From contig SPEL01000005.1 in assembly GCA_009360885.1 (NCBI GenBank), forward strand, positions 124,001-188,000: a stretch of DNA of 64,000 nucleotides. The letters run 5' to 3'. Under the pieces are notes generated by a model. That model had not been told where the DNA came from. It did no database searches and saw nothing but the letters and a program-made list of their open reading frames with translations. Origin of the DNA: Sphingobium sp. (GTDB taxonomy: Bacteria; Pseudomonadota; Alphaproteobacteria; Sphingomonadales; Sphingomonadaceae). A program made the translations under genes and the position numbers. Below are positions 36,326 through 45,195 of the stretch, piece by piece (position 1 is the stretch's first letter; every line of letters begins with the position of its first letter).

Positions 36326-37546
36326 ATGGGGCGCAGAACCCTACTCCTCTCCTTTGCCCTTGGTGGTGCGGCGCTGTCCTCCGGCCTGTGGATCGCATCG
36401 GCGCAGCAAGTGGTTGTTTCCGGCAAGGCGACAGACCTCGCTGCTGAGCGAAAGGCACTGCGGGAGGCCAAAATACAGGCAGAGCGCGCCCGCACCCTTT
36501 CCCGCCAGATGGATGTCAAAGCAAAAAGCGCCACCGCAGAGGCCGACCGGCTGAATGCGCAGGCCGCCGCCCTTGCCGCCCGCATCACCGAAAGCGAAGC
36601 CGAACTGCGCGCGAGCGAAGCCCGCCTCGCCATCGCCAATCGCCTTGTGGCGGATCAATCCGCCCGTCTTGCCGCGCAACAAGGCCCGCTGGTACGCCTC
36701 ACCGCTGCGCTACAAAGCCTGAGCCATCGCCCGCCTGCCTTCATGCTGATGCAGCCCGGCAGCCTCGTTGATATGGTGCATGTCCGGGCCGCATTCGGCC
36801 ATATCTGGCCCGCTGTTCACCGCCGGACCGCCAGCCTGAGGAATGAGCTTGGCCATAGCCGCCAGCTTCGCGCCATCGCCACTCAGGCCGGGGATGGCCT
36901 GCGCGCCAGCCGGACCCAATTAGCAGATCGAAAGGCGGAGTTTAACCGGCTGGAACAGGAACAGCGCGTGGCCGCACAAGGCTTTACCGCCGGGGCTTCG
37001 CTGGAATCTGAACGTGCCACCGCCATGGAAGAGCGCGCCCGCGACATTGATGAGCTGATGAGCCGGGTCGGGCAGGCAGGCGAAATCCGCACGCGGTTGA
37101 GCGCCCTTCCCGCTCCTCCTCCACGCCCACAACCCGCCGGACAGCAGGGCGCAGCGATCAAACAACCCACACCTCCCCCAGCCTATATATTGCCCGCCAG
37201 CGGCACCATTATCACCGGTACAGGCGAAATATCGGAGAGCGGGCTGCGGTCTCGCGGTATCACTATCGCGGTCAAACCGGGGGCCAGCATCATTGCCCCC
37301 GCCGCCGGACAGATCGCCTTTTCCGGCCCCTATAAGGGGTTCAAACAAATCGTCATCATCGACCATGGTGCGGGCTGGACCACACTTATCACCGATTTCA
37401 GCCGCCTTTCCGTGCGTAAAGGGGATAAGGTCGAACAGGGGGATGATCTGGGGACCGCGCAGCAAGGGAACAGCCCCGCCATCACCACCGAATTACGGCG
37501 ACAGGGCAGGCCGATCGACATCATAACGCTCGCAACCCCACTATAG
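36326..37546 (+). CDS. EnvC-like murein hydrolase activator with degenerate M23 domain
   Basis: A 406-residue periplasmic protein: signal peptide (RRTLLLSFALGGAALSSGLW), a long coiled coil (about residues 35-235; AERKALREAKIQAERARTL and similar), a Pro-rich linker and a C-terminal LytM/M23 domain (GITIAVKPGASIIAPAAG, IIDHGAGWTTLITDFSRLSVRKGD). The catalytic HxH of M23 peptidases is missing (TDF where active enzymes have AHL, and no HLHFE), so it is expected to activate amidases rather than cut, like EnvC. It starts 3 bases after rlmH and precedes ctpA, the usual order. Confidence 0.85.
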   Translation: MGRRTLLLSFALGGAALSSGLWIASAQQVVVSGKATDLAAERKALREAKIQAERARTLSRQMDVKAKSATAEADRLNAQAAALAARITESEAELRASEARLAIANRLVADQSARLAAQQGPLVRLTAALQSLSHRPPAFMLMQPGSLVDMVHVRAAFGHIWPAVHRRTASLRNELGHSRQLRAIATQAGDGLRASRTQLADRKAEFNRLEQEQRVAAQGFTAGASLESERATAMEERARDIDELMSRVGQAGEIRTRLSALPAPPPRPQPAGQQGAAIKQPTPPPAYILPASGTIITGTGEISESGLRSRGITIAVKPGASIIAPAAGQIAFSGPYKGFKQIVIIDHGAGWTTLITDFSRLSVRKGDKVEQGDDLGTAQQGNSPAITTELRRQGRPIDIITLATPL

Positions 37547-37711
37547 CGCCCTATCCTCAGGCACCTATACCGAAACCCCCGCGCCTAAACCCCATTCTGC
37601 AGGCGCAGGCCCCGGCATCAGCCCCTCTTATGCAAGATGAAATTCTCCACTATGCGGGCCGCCCTCCCCGTCCTATAAGGTTGTGTTTCTGGAATCTGGA
37701 CGCACCGCTAC

Positions 37712-39064
37712 ATGAATTCTTCCCTGTTTCGTAATGCCGCCGCCCTCGCCGCTCTTGCGCTGGTGCCAGCCACCACCGCCGCTCTGGCCGAAGCAGAGGG
37801 CAGCAACTATGCTGCGCTGGATGAATTTATGGACGTATTCCAGCGCGTGCGGAGTGACTATGTCGAGAAAGTCGACGATGAGAAGCTGATTCGCGGTGCA
37901 ATTGCGGGCATGTTATCCAGCCTTGACCCCCATAGCGGTTTTCTAGATGCGCGGGATTTCAATAATCTAAAGGCCCAGACAGAGGGCAATTATGGCGGCC
38001 TTGGTCTTACCGTTTCGATGGAAGACGGCACCGTCAAAGTGGTCGCACCAACGGCGGATACGCCTGCTGCGCGCGCCGGTATCAAGGCGGGGGATTATAT
38101 CACCCATCTGGATGGTGAACTAATTTACGGCAGCACCCTTGACGAAGCAGTAGAGAAAATGCGCGGAGAGGCTGGCACTTCCATCAAGCTCACCATCGTC
38201 AGGCCCGGTCGGGACAAACCCATTGAACTGACACTGACCCGTGAAATCATCGACATTAAGCCGGTGAAGTGGGAAGTCAAAAATGGCATTGGCGTCATCC
38301 AGATCATCAGCTTTTCCGCCAATACCGGCGCGGATGTGCGTTCCGCCATACGCAGTATCGAAAAATCACTGGGCCACCGCCCAACCGGCTATATCCTTGA
38401 TATGCGTTCCAACCCCGGCGGATTGCTGGATGAGGCCGTTTCGGTCTCAGACGCGTTTCTTGAGCAAGGGGAAATTGTTTCGCAGCGCGGCCGTCAGCGC
38501 AGCGATATAGAGCGTTATTATGCGAAACCCGGCGATGATACCAAGGGTGCGCCCATTATCGTGCTGGTGGACGCTGGCTCTGCCTCGGCCTCTGAAATTG
38601 TGGCGGGCGCACTTCAGGATCAGCATCGCGGCCTCATCATGGGGGAAACCACCTTTGGTAAGGGCAGCGTACAAACGCTTCTCCCTCTCTCTCCCAGCAC
38701 CGCACTGCGCCTGACAACCGCACGCTATTACACACCATCAGGCCGCAGTGTGCAGGAAGGCGGCATCAAGCCAGATATTCGCGTGCCGCAACTGTCCGAC
38801 CCGGACTATAAGACCCGGCCTCGTTTCCGGGAATCGGATCTGCGCCGTCACCTCATCAATGAAATCAAATCGGATGATCCGGTGTTTGAAGAAGATGCGA
38901 AGGATGATCCGCGCTTCTCTATGACCGCAGAACAATTGAAGGAAAAAGGCATAGACGATTTCCAGCTTCATTATGCGCTGGAAACCATCGCCCGCCTGCG
39001 CCAGCAGCCCGCCACCACCGCGCAGACACAGACCAGTGCTCTCAAAAAAGCAGCAAAGCGCTGA
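37712..39064 (+). CDS. ctpA: Carboxyl-terminal processing protease CtpA (S41 family)
   Basis: CtpA trims C-termini of periplasmic proteins. Order: signal peptide (about residues 1-27), helices, a PDZ domain (GGLGLTVSMEDGTVKVVAP, TPAARAGIKAGDYITHLDG) and the S41 domain with NPGGLLDEAVSV, the catalytic Ser in DAGSASASEIVAGAL and the Lys in TFGKGSVQTLLPL. At 450 residues it is typical. A long Lys/Ala tail closes it. dsbB starts 13 bases downstream. Confidence 0.94.
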   Translation: MNSSLFRNAAALAALALVPATTAALAEAEGSNYAALDEFMDVFQRVRSDYVEKVDDEKLIRGAIAGMLSSLDPHSGFLDARDFNNLKAQTEGNYGGLGLTVSMEDGTVKVVAPTADTPAARAGIKAGDYITHLDGELIYGSTLDEAVEKMRGEAGTSIKLTIVRPGRDKPIELTLTREIIDIKPVKWEVKNGIGVIQIISFSANTGADVRSAIRSIEKSLGHRPTGYILDMRSNPGGLLDEAVSVSDAFLEQGEIVSQRGRQRSDIERYYAKPGDDTKGAPIIVLVDAGSASASEIVAGALQDQHRGLIMGETTFGKGSVQTLLPLSPSTALRLTTARYYTPSGRSVQEGGIKPDIRVPQLSDPDYKTRPRFRESDLRRHLINEIKSDDPVFEEDAKDDPRFSMTAEQLKEKGIDDFQLHYALETIARLRQQPATTAQTQTSALKKAAKR

Positions 39065-39077
39065 TAGGGGAGTAACC

Positions 39078-39569
39078 ATGGCCAACTCCCTCTCTGTTCC
39101 ACGGTTGATTGCACTGCTGGTCCCTGCCGGGTTGCTGGGTGGGGCGTTGATTTCACAATATGCGGGCGGTCTTGCCCCCTGCGAAATGTGCATGTGGCAA
39201 CGCTGGCCGCATTTGATTGCCATTGGCTTTGCGCTGGCGGCTTATGGGCTGAGGCAACGCCCGCCCCTTAGCGCTACATTCATTGGGCTGGCGGCGCTAG
39301 GCATAGCTATTAGCGGCGTGATCGGCGGCTTTCACGCGGGCGTTGAATATGGCTGGTGGGAAGGTCTGACGGCCTGCTCCACCTCCATGGCTGGCGGATC
39401 AACACAGGATGTGCTGGATGCCATCATGGCTGCCCCACTCACCCGCTGTGACGTGGCCCCATGGTCGCTTTTTGGCATTTCACTGGCGGGCTATAATGCC
39501 CTATTTTCTCTGGTGAGTGCTGCGATTATCCTCATCCTCCTGCTTCGTTGGAAAAAGGATCGGCCATGA
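39078..39569 (+). CDS. dsbB: Disulfide bond formation protein DsbB
   Basis: DsbB reoxidises DsbA and passes electrons to quinones. The 163-residue protein has four probable membrane segments and the CxxC pair in APCEMCMWQRWPH, with further periplasmic Cys in TACSTS and TRCDVAPW. The start ATG at 39078 has AGGGGAG upstream; a longer open frame back to 38973 overlaps ctpA and lacks support. Its TGA overlaps the coq7 ATG as ATGA, linking a quinone-reducing enzyme to a quinone-synthesis gene. Confidence 0.88.
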   Translation: MANSLSVPRLIALLVPAGLLGGALISQYAGGLAPCEMCMWQRWPHLIAIGFALAAYGLRQRPPLSATFIGLAALGIAISGVIGGFHAGVEYGWWEGLTACSTSMAGGSTQDVLDAIMAAPLTRCDVAPWSLFGISLAGYNALFSLVSAAIILILLLRWKKDRP

Positions 39570-40135
39570 CTGCATCATCTTCCTCCGCCCTTTCCGGCCC
39601 GGATTTTCCCCGGCCCGTTCGTAAGAAAGTTGATCGCGCCTCTATGGTACGCGTCGATCAGGCCGGTGAATTTGGCGCAACCGTTATTTATGCGGGTCAG
39701 CTTGCTGTCATGGGGGATCGCCACCCAATGAGCCGTCATATCGCCCATATGGCCGCACAGGAAGAACGCCATCGCGCCCATTTTGACCGGATGATATTGG
39801 AACGTGGCGTGCGCCCCACATTGCTCACCCCATTTTGGGGCATTGCGGGCTATGCGCTGGGGGCCGTTACCGCCGCGATCGGCCCGAAGGCCGCCATGGC
39901 CTGCACTGCCGCCGTCGAAACCGAAATCGACAAACATTATGAGGAACAGCTTCAGCAATTGGGCGACAGTGACCCGGAACTATCCGAAGCCATCATAGAT
40001 TTTCAGGCCGAAGAAGTTGAACATCGTGACGCTGCCATCGCCCATGGCGCAGAAGAGGCACCGGCCTATCCCTTGCTCTTCGGCGCAATCAGTCTGGGCT
40101 GTAAAGCCGTCATCGCACTTGCAAAAAGGATCTGA
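39566..40135 (+). CDS. coq7: Demethoxyubiquinone hydroxylase Coq7
   Basis: Coq7 is a di-iron hydroxylase in the last steps of ubiquinone synthesis. Iron-binding motifs are present: VDQAGEFGATVIYAGQL, AAQEERHRAHFDRM, ETEIDKHYEEQL and FQAEEVEHRDAAIAHGAEEAPAY. The start ATG at 39566 overlaps the dsbB stop. The 189-residue length is normal. Its helper COQ9 is at 13397. A secreted protein of unknown function follows after one base. Confidence 0.93.
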   Translation: MTASSSSALSGPDFPRPVRKKVDRASMVRVDQAGEFGATVIYAGQLAVMGDRHPMSRHIAHMAAQEERHRAHFDRMILERGVRPTLLTPFWGIAGYALGAVTAAIGPKAAMACTAAVETEIDKHYEEQLQQLGDSDPELSEAIIDFQAEEVEHRDAAIAHGAEEAPAYPLLFGAISLGCKAVIALAKRI

Positions 40136-40136
40136 C

Positions 40137-40685
40137 ATGCAGCATCGTCTCTCTCTTATCGCCAGCGGTGCCTTTGCTGCTTTGCTGATGGCCAGCCCCG
40201 CACTTGCGCAGAATGAAAGTGCAGGCCCTTCGGCTGAACGCATTCGTCAGGTCATCGTTTATGGCGATGACGCCTGCCCACAGAGTGATAGCGGCGAAAT
40301 TGTGGTATGCGCCCGTCAGGAAGAAAAAGAACGATATCGCATCCCCAAGGAATTGCGAGAAGCGCCTGATTTCGGCTCTACCCGTAATGAGGCGTGGGCA
40401 AACCGCGTCCGTTCCATTGAATATGTTGGACGCTCTGGCACCGAAAGTTGCTCCCCATCCGGCCTTGGCGGGGTGACGGGCTGCTTCGCCAAAATCGCCG
40501 CGCAAGCGAAGGCAGAACGCCGCATGACTGGCGAGAAAAGCTGGTCCGATCAGGTCGCTGCAGAGCGAGAACGCCGCCTTTCGACTATAGACGCCGACTC
40601 GCAGGCTATTGAGGAACGCGCCAAGGCAGAAGAAGCCGAAGCCGCCGCACGGGCGCTCGATCATCAAAACGATCCAGGGAAATAA
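40137..40685 (+). CDS. Secreted protein of unknown function, YGDD-CPQ family (copy A)
   Basis: I do not recognise this family. The 182-residue protein has a clear signal peptide (LSLIASGAFAALLMASPALA) and then VIVYGDDACPQSDSGEIVVC followed by AR, and KERYRIPKELREA, which recur in the protein at 41114. Other shared features are SIEYVGRSG/ESCSPSG and GCFAKIAAQAKAERRM, giving Cys pairs that could form disulfides. Copy A has an extra Ala/Glu-rich helical tail (about residues 130-182). The ATG at 40137 lies one base after the coq7 TGA, so it is likely part of the ctpA-dsbB-coq7 operon. Confidence 0.8.
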   Translation: MQHRLSLIASGAFAALLMASPALAQNESAGPSAERIRQVIVYGDDACPQSDSGEIVVCARQEEKERYRIPKELREAPDFGSTRNEAWANRVRSIEYVGRSGTESCSPSGLGGVTGCFAKIAAQAKAERRMTGEKSWSDQVAAERERRLSTIDADSQAIEERAKAEEAEAAARALDHQNDPGK

Positions 40686-40700
40686 AGAGCAACGCAGAGT

Positions 40701-40723
40701 CCTATCCGATGTGATCGGGTAGG
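40701..40723. terminator. Hairpin after the coq7-linked operon
   Basis: CCTATCCGAT and ATCGGGTAGG pair over 10 bp with one G-T pair and a GTG loop, 15 bases after the copy A stop. There is no T run, so it is only a possible terminator. Confidence 0.35.
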
Positions 40724-40800
40724 AATTTGCTCCAGCGCAGTTTTCGGTCAGTGTGAATCAACTGATCCGTTCCCAATCATTGGGTTTACTGTGGTTTAGA

Positions 40801-40902
40801 GCGTTTTCTAATCAGGTGGCATCACCTGATGACTCGGAAAACGCGGCAAACCAAAACTGAGAGCGGTTTTCTCGATCCAGATTGATCGGAAACTGCTCCA
40901 GC
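40801..40902. repeat. Palindromic intergenic repeat
   Basis: GCGTTTTC (40801) pairs with GAAAACGC (40837-40844) and, inside, ATCAGGTG (40811-40818) pairs with CACCTGAT (40823-40830), two perfect 8-bp stems. A second block (to 40902) reads AAAACTGAGAGCGGTTTTCT then GATCCAGATTGATCGGAAAC. The same arrangement recurs, diverged, at 45815 and 50254, and the first block read in reverse matches the units at 15172. No gene is visible in the rest of 40686-41113. Confidence 0.8.
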
Positions 40903-41113
40903 CGCGCTGAACTGCTTTTCTTAACCAGCAGATGGTGCTGCGTGGCATCTGCGCGCTTTTTACTCTGACGTGTTTTGGGCTTCATCATAGCCCTAGCCTG
41001 ACCCGAAATTGCTCTAGCAGGGCAGAGTGACAGAAAACCGGCCCACACGTCTCAGCCTCAGCTTTATCCAACCATACAGCCCCCGTTCAGCATGGCAGGC
41101 AGAGAGTCAGCCC

Positions 41114-41533
41114 ATGATGCGCCGACTGCTCCCTTCGCCCCTTATGACGGCCATGGCCATGATCGCACTCTCGGTTCCCCCTGTTGGCATAGCGCAGGCT
41201 GAGCCACCAGAGCGGGTTTTTGTGCTGGTAATTTATGGTGATGATCCCTGCCCGCAAAAAACTGAGAATAAAGAGGACGAAGAAATCGTCGTTTGCGCCC
41301 GCCGCCCGGAGAGCGAACGCTATCGCATTCCCAAGAAGCTGCGTGAACAGGCAGCCCCGGTGGGCGGCCCCGGATGGGCTAGTCAGGTTGCCAATATGGA
41401 AGAAGCCGGGCGATCGTTGATGCCCGGCAGTTGCTCCGTCAATGGCAGTGCAGGCCAGACCGGCTGCATTCAGGCGATGCTGCGCCAATGGTTTGCCGAA
41501 AGGCGGATGCAGCAATCATCTGGTGTTCCATAA
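41114..41533 (+). CDS. Secreted protein of unknown function, YGDD-CPQ family (copy B)
   Basis: A 139-residue paralogue of the protein at 40137. After a signal peptide (LLPSPLMTAMAMIALSVPPVGIAQA) it has LVIYGDDPCPQ, EEIVVCARRPESERYRIPKK, a short LREQAAP, then GSCSVNGSAGQTGCIQAML and RQWFAERRM, matching the Cys and basic motifs of copy A in order. It lacks copy A's Glu/Ala-rich tail. Tandem ATGs at 41114 and 41117 follow a GAGAGTC. It is separated from copy A by a 428-base repeat-bearing gap and is not obviously cotranscribed. Function unknown. Confidence 0.78.
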   Translation: MMRRLLPSPLMTAMAMIALSVPPVGIAQAEPPERVFVLVIYGDDPCPQKTENKEDEEIVVCARRPESERYRIPKKLREQAAPVGGPGWASQVANMEEAGRSLMPGSCSVNGSAGQTGCIQAMLRQWFAERRMQQSSGVP

Positions 41534-41568
41534 GTGCATTCGGCCTTAGTTCATCAAGCCTAGCCTGG

Positions 41569-42198
41569 TCAGGACGGCTTTATCCGCAGCAACGCCAGAC
41601 CAAAAGCAATGAAAACGCCGCCTGTTATACGGTTAAACAGGCGTTTTAGCGCCGGGCGAGATAAATGATGCGCCAATGACCGCCCACCCAGCGCATAAAT
41701 GAAATACCACAATGTCTCTGTCATTGCGAAAGTCAGCACCAGAATGGCAAACTGAGGCACTTTAGGCAGAGCAGGATTCACAAATTGCGGTAAAAAGGCC
41801 GCGGCAAACAGCAATGCCTTAGGATTGCTGATACCAATCAGAAACCCACCCCGAAACAACGCCATAGCAGAGGTATTCGCGCGTATCTTGTCCGGTTGCT
41901 GGCCATTTTCATCAACATCGCTACGCCACGCCTTTACACCCAGATAGAGCAGATAGGCAACGCCCAGCAACCGCAGCGCATCAAAGGCCCCCGGTATAGC
42001 GAACAGCAGCGTTGTCACCCCCAGCGCCGATCCGCTTAATATCAGGAGGAGCGCGCTCATACAGCCCGCCATCGCAAACATAGTGCGCCGAACCCCCAGC
42101 TCCACACTACGCGACAATATGTGCAACATATTGGGGCCGGGCGTCGCCGATAACAGGAAAACCGCCGTTATAAACAACCACCAAAGATTAAGAGACAT
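41569..42198 (-). CDS. LysE/RhtB family amino-acid exporter
   Basis: A 209-residue inner-membrane protein with about six hydrophobic segments. The family signature is seen in SATPGPNMLHILSRSVELGVRR near the N-terminus and GGFLIGISNPKALLFAAAFLPQFV in the middle. LysE/RhtB proteins export amino acids such as lysine, threonine or homoserine lactone; the substrate cannot be read from sequence. It converges with copy B of the secreted protein. Confidence 0.9.
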   Translation of the reverse strand: MSLNLWWLFITAVFLLSATPGPNMLHILSRSVELGVRRTMFAMAGCMSALLLILSGSALGVTTLLFAIPGAFDALRLLGVAYLLYLGVKAWRSDVDENGQQPDKIRANTSAMALFRGGFLIGISNPKALLFAAAFLPQFVNPALPKVPQFAILVLTFAMTETLWYFIYALGGRSLAHHLSRPALKRLFNRITGGVFIAFGLALLRIKPS

Positions 42199-42308
42199 TA
42201 CACACCCCCACCCATATCCGGCTTGGTGCTATCCCTTGGCAGTGCATCTAACAAGCGGCTTTTCACATGGGTAGGCACGGGGACACTGGCATGCCGGGAT
42301 AAGCACGG

Positions 42309-42710
42309 TCAGATCAGACCCAGCTTCTCCAGTTCCTGCGCCATCATCGGCGGCATCGCGCCCCCTGTTGACATTCCATCGGTCAGATCAGGCGGCGCAT
42401 CGGCTTCCGCCAGATAACGCCAGCCCTGATGCGCCCTTTTCATGCGCGGTACGACAGGAATAAGGCGCGGTTCTATTCGTAACCAGTAACGCCCCTGCCC
42501 ATTTTCCATAAACCCCAATATCGGGCTGCGACCAACAATCGCACTGGCATGAATCCAATAAAGCGATCCACCCTCCATCTCCTCCACCCTTTTCGGGCAA
42601 TAGCGGGTGGTAAGGCGCACTTCACCCCCTTGGCTTTCCACTTCGAGGGCCTCACGCAAATCGTCAACGCTATCGCAGCCAAAGGCAATTTTGGTGATAT
42701 GAAGGGGCAT
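42309..42710 (-). CDS. DUF1489 family protein
   Basis: A 133-residue protein typical of a conserved alphaproteobacterial family of unknown function (DUF1489): LHITKIAFGCDSVDDLREAL, TTRYCPKRVEEMEGGSLYWIH and GWRYLAEADAPPDL. No membrane segment or known active site is seen. It stands between lysE and mgtE, both in the same direction; the 62-base gap from mgtE could allow cotranscription. Confidence 0.8.
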   Translation of the reverse strand: MPLHITKIAFGCDSVDDLREALEVESQGGEVRLTTRYCPKRVEEMEGGSLYWIHASAIVGRSPILGFMENGQGRYWLRIEPRLIPVVPRMKRAHQGWRYLAEADAPPDLTDGMSTGGAMPPMMAQELEKLGLI

Positions 42711-42772
42711 TAGTGAGAAATGGGGCGAAGGATCACCAGATGCAAGCCCAAAGCGACTATTGCCCCACCCTA

Positions 42773-44230
42773 TTATCCCGTCAGGCCCGCCACAGTCGCC
42801 AGCCCCAAAAAGGCGAAAAAGCCCATGGAATCGGTAATCATCGTCACAAAAATCGACGAGGCCACCGCCGGGTCAATATCATATCGGTCGAATATCAGTG
42901 GCACAGCGGCCCCCGCAAAACCGGCCGTCACAATATTAACCAGCATGGCCGATGCAATCACCCCGCCTAGCAAGGGGTTATGGAATACCAGCGCAACGCC
43001 CATACCCGTCACCACCGCAACGGTAGAGCCATTGAGCAGAGCCACACGAATTTCACGCCATATGGTGCGCAGCCGGTTGGATGCGGTAATCTGATTCGTC
43101 GCAAGCGCCCGTACGGTAACCGCCATGGTCTGGCTGCCCGCATTACCGCCCACACCGGCGACAATCGGCATCAAAGCGGCCAGTGCGACCATTTTCTCAA
43201 TCGTGCCCTGAAATATGCCAATGATGGTAGACGCCAGCAGCGCTGTCAAAAGATTGGAAAGCAACCAGCGCACACGGCCCTTATAGCTATCCAGCACCGG
43301 CTCGTTAATATCACCATCCCCGGCCCCTGACAGGCGCAATATATCCTCGCCTGCTTCTTCCTGAACGATGTGCAGAATGTCATCGACAGTAATCATGCCA
43401 ACTAGACGCCCCGCACCGTCAACCACCGCCGCCGAAATCAGCGCATATTTCTGGAACCTGAGCGCGACCTCTTCCTGATCCATATCGACGGGGATGAGCG
43501 TCTGTTCCCGTTTCATCACATCCGCGATGGAAATGGGCCGCGGGCAGGTCATCACCCAGCTTAGCTGGCAGGTGCCAATAGGCCGATGCAGCTCGTCAAC
43601 AACGAAAATTTCCCAAAAATCACGCGTGAGCGACTGATTATCGCGCAAATAATCAATCACCTGCCCCACACTCATATGCGGGGGCACGGCGATAAGATCA
43701 CGCTGCATCAGACGGCCAGCGGATTCCTCTGGATAGGACAGCGCGCTTTCAATGGCGGCGCGGTCTTCCGGCTCCATCGCATCAAGGACGGCCTGCTGAT
43801 CGGCCTCCTCCATATCCTCGATGATGGCAACGGCGTCATCCGTATCCAGCTCCGACGCCAGTTCGGCAAGCTGTTGCGGCTCCAGCGCGTCAATCAAATC
43901 ATCACGGACATAATCGTTGAGTTCGGAAAGAACCTCTGCCCCAACCAGATCACCCAGCGCCGCGATAATATCGGCGCGCTCCTCAACCGGGGTCAGCTCG
44001 ATAAGGTCGGCAACGTCCGCCGGGTGAAGCGGCGAAACCAGTTCCCGCGCCCGCTCAATATCGCCTGCATCCACCGCATCCCGCACGGCGGAAACATATT
44101 CCGGCCTCAGACGGTCATCTTCATCATGACGGCTTTCCATCGCCTGATCGGCAATAGAGTGTGCATCAGGGGAAAGAGCGTCAGGCGACAGCCTGTCCTG
44201 CTTGTGCGCGGACACATCGGTCTCGTTCAT
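42773..44230 (-). CDS. mgtE: Magnesium transporter MgtE
   Basis: MgtE is a Mg2+ channel whose cytosolic domains sense Mg2+. Order: acidic N domain (LVSPLHPADVADLIELTPVEERADIIAAL), two CBS domains (SAGRLMQRDLIAVPPHMSV; MKREQTLIPVDMDQEEV), and a C-terminal part with five membrane segments containing LVALAALMPIVAGVGGNAGSQ-like MPIVAGVGGNAGSQTMAVTV and GVALVFHNPLLGGVIASAML. 485 residues is slightly longer than usual because of a 40-residue Asp/Ser-rich N-terminus. A 180-base gap separates it from the divergent cyclophilin gene. Confidence 0.94.
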   Translation of the reverse strand: MNETDVSAHKQDRLSPDALSPDAHSIADQAMESRHDEDDRLRPEYVSAVRDAVDAGDIERARELVSPLHPADVADLIELTPVEERADIIAALGDLVGAEVLSELNDYVRDDLIDALEPQQLAELASELDTDDAVAIIEDMEEADQQAVLDAMEPEDRAAIESALSYPEESAGRLMQRDLIAVPPHMSVGQVIDYLRDNQSLTRDFWEIFVVDELHRPIGTCQLSWVMTCPRPISIADVMKREQTLIPVDMDQEEVALRFQKYALISAAVVDGAGRLVGMITVDDILHIVQEEAGEDILRLSGAGDGDINEPVLDSYKGRVRWLLSNLLTALLASTIIGIFQGTIEKMVALAALMPIVAGVGGNAGSQTMAVTVRALATNQITASNRLRTIWREIRVALLNGSTVAVVTGMGVALVFHNPLLGGVIASAMLVNIVTAGFAGAAVPLIFDRYDIDPAVASSIFVTMITDSMGFFAFLGLATVAGLTG

Positions 44231-44412
44231 CCGCGCTTCCTTCTGTGATCGCCTGCTTTTCCATGCCGCTGCTTTCGCCTATAGCCTGCGGAAATGCAAT
44301 GCCATTTGCTCATGCGGATAATTGCAAAAGCTGCATTTGTGCCTTTCATTACTGGCATTAGCCCCTATATGGGCGGCACACCCACCTGATTTCTCATTCA
44401 GAGGATAAAGAT

Positions 44413-44862
44413 ATGGCCGATCAGAAACTGACCCTCACGCTCGATAGCGGCGATGTCGTTATCCAACTCCGCCCGGACCTCGCTCCGGGACATGTTGAAC
44501 GCATCAGCACCCTTGCCAAAGAAGGCTTTTACGACGGCGTCGTGTTCCACCGCGTCATCCCCGGCTTCATGGCGCAGGGTGGCGATCCGACCGGCACCGG
44601 CATGGGCGGGTCCGAACTTCCTGACCTCAAGGCAGAATTCAACGCCGAACCGCATGTGCGCGGCGTATGTTCCATGGCGCGGGCGATGAACCCCAACAGC
44701 GCTAACAGCCAGTTCTTCATCTGCTTTGATGACGCGACCTTCCTTGACCGCCAATATACGGTCTGGGGCGTAGTGGAATCCGGCATGGAACATGTGGACG
44801 CGCTGCCTAAGGGTGAGCCACCAGCGAACCCCGGTAAGATTATCAAGGCGACCATATCCTGA
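44413..44862 (+). CDS. ppiB: Cyclophilin-type peptidyl-prolyl cis-trans isomerase
   Basis: A 149-residue cytosolic cyclophilin that speeds proline isomerisation. It has GDVVIQLRPDLAPGHVERI, the catalytic VVFHRVIPGFMAQGGDPTGTG (Arg of FHRVI and Gln/Gly of FMAQGGD), MARAMNPNSANSQFFIC and WGVVESGMEHVD. No signal peptide, so it is of the cytosolic PpiB kind. An AGAGG lies before the ATG. It diverges from mgtE and is followed by a terminator. Confidence 0.92.
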   Translation: MADQKLTLTLDSGDVVIQLRPDLAPGHVERISTLAKEGFYDGVVFHRVIPGFMAQGGDPTGTGMGGSELPDLKAEFNAEPHVRGVCSMARAMNPNSANSQFFICFDDATFLDRQYTVWGVVESGMEHVDALPKGEPPANPGKIIKATIS

Positions 44863-44929
44863 TTGGATAATAATATGCTTTATATCAAAGCATAGCCTGA
44901 TAGCTGTTTAATATAAATTATGACGAAAG

Positions 44930-44957
44930 AGGCGGGGTCGATGATCTCGCCTTTTTT
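44930..44957 (+). terminator. Intrinsic terminator after the cyclophilin gene
   Basis: AGGCGGGGT and ATCTCGCCT form a 9-bp stem (with G-T pairs) around a CGATG loop, followed by TTTTT. A smaller hairpin, TATGCTTT/AAAGCATA, lies before it at 44874-44894. Confidence 0.8.
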
Positions 44958-45010
44958 GTTATCTATCATTCATCTTAGATATATTTCAGTCATCTGAGGT
45001 TCAGGAAACG

Positions 45011-45026
45011 TGACAATATTGTCACA
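45011..45026. promoter_or_regulatory. Perfect 16-bp palindrome upstream of the outer-membrane protein gene
   Basis: GTGACAATATTGTCAC is a perfect inverted repeat, 8 bp per arm, about 170 bases before the ATG at 45196. Such a site in a promoter region is a likely operator for a dimeric regulator. No adjacent regulator gene suggests itself. Confidence 0.5.
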
Positions 45027-45195
45027 AACCATCTCTTCTTTCCACATTTATGTCATATTCATGAAACAGAAAGGTGGGCTCGCGCATTTCTATGTGCGTG
45101 AAGACGGTCACCAAAGGGGAACACGCCTTGGTTCGATCCTTCTCCGCCGGTTCCAAACCGTGCGTATTCTGCATAAATGAACGAGGTCGAAAGAC

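Noticed and set aside
36326-37546. Active M23 peptidase
   Set aside because: The catalytic His residues are missing, so it is called an activator-type EnvC-like protein instead.
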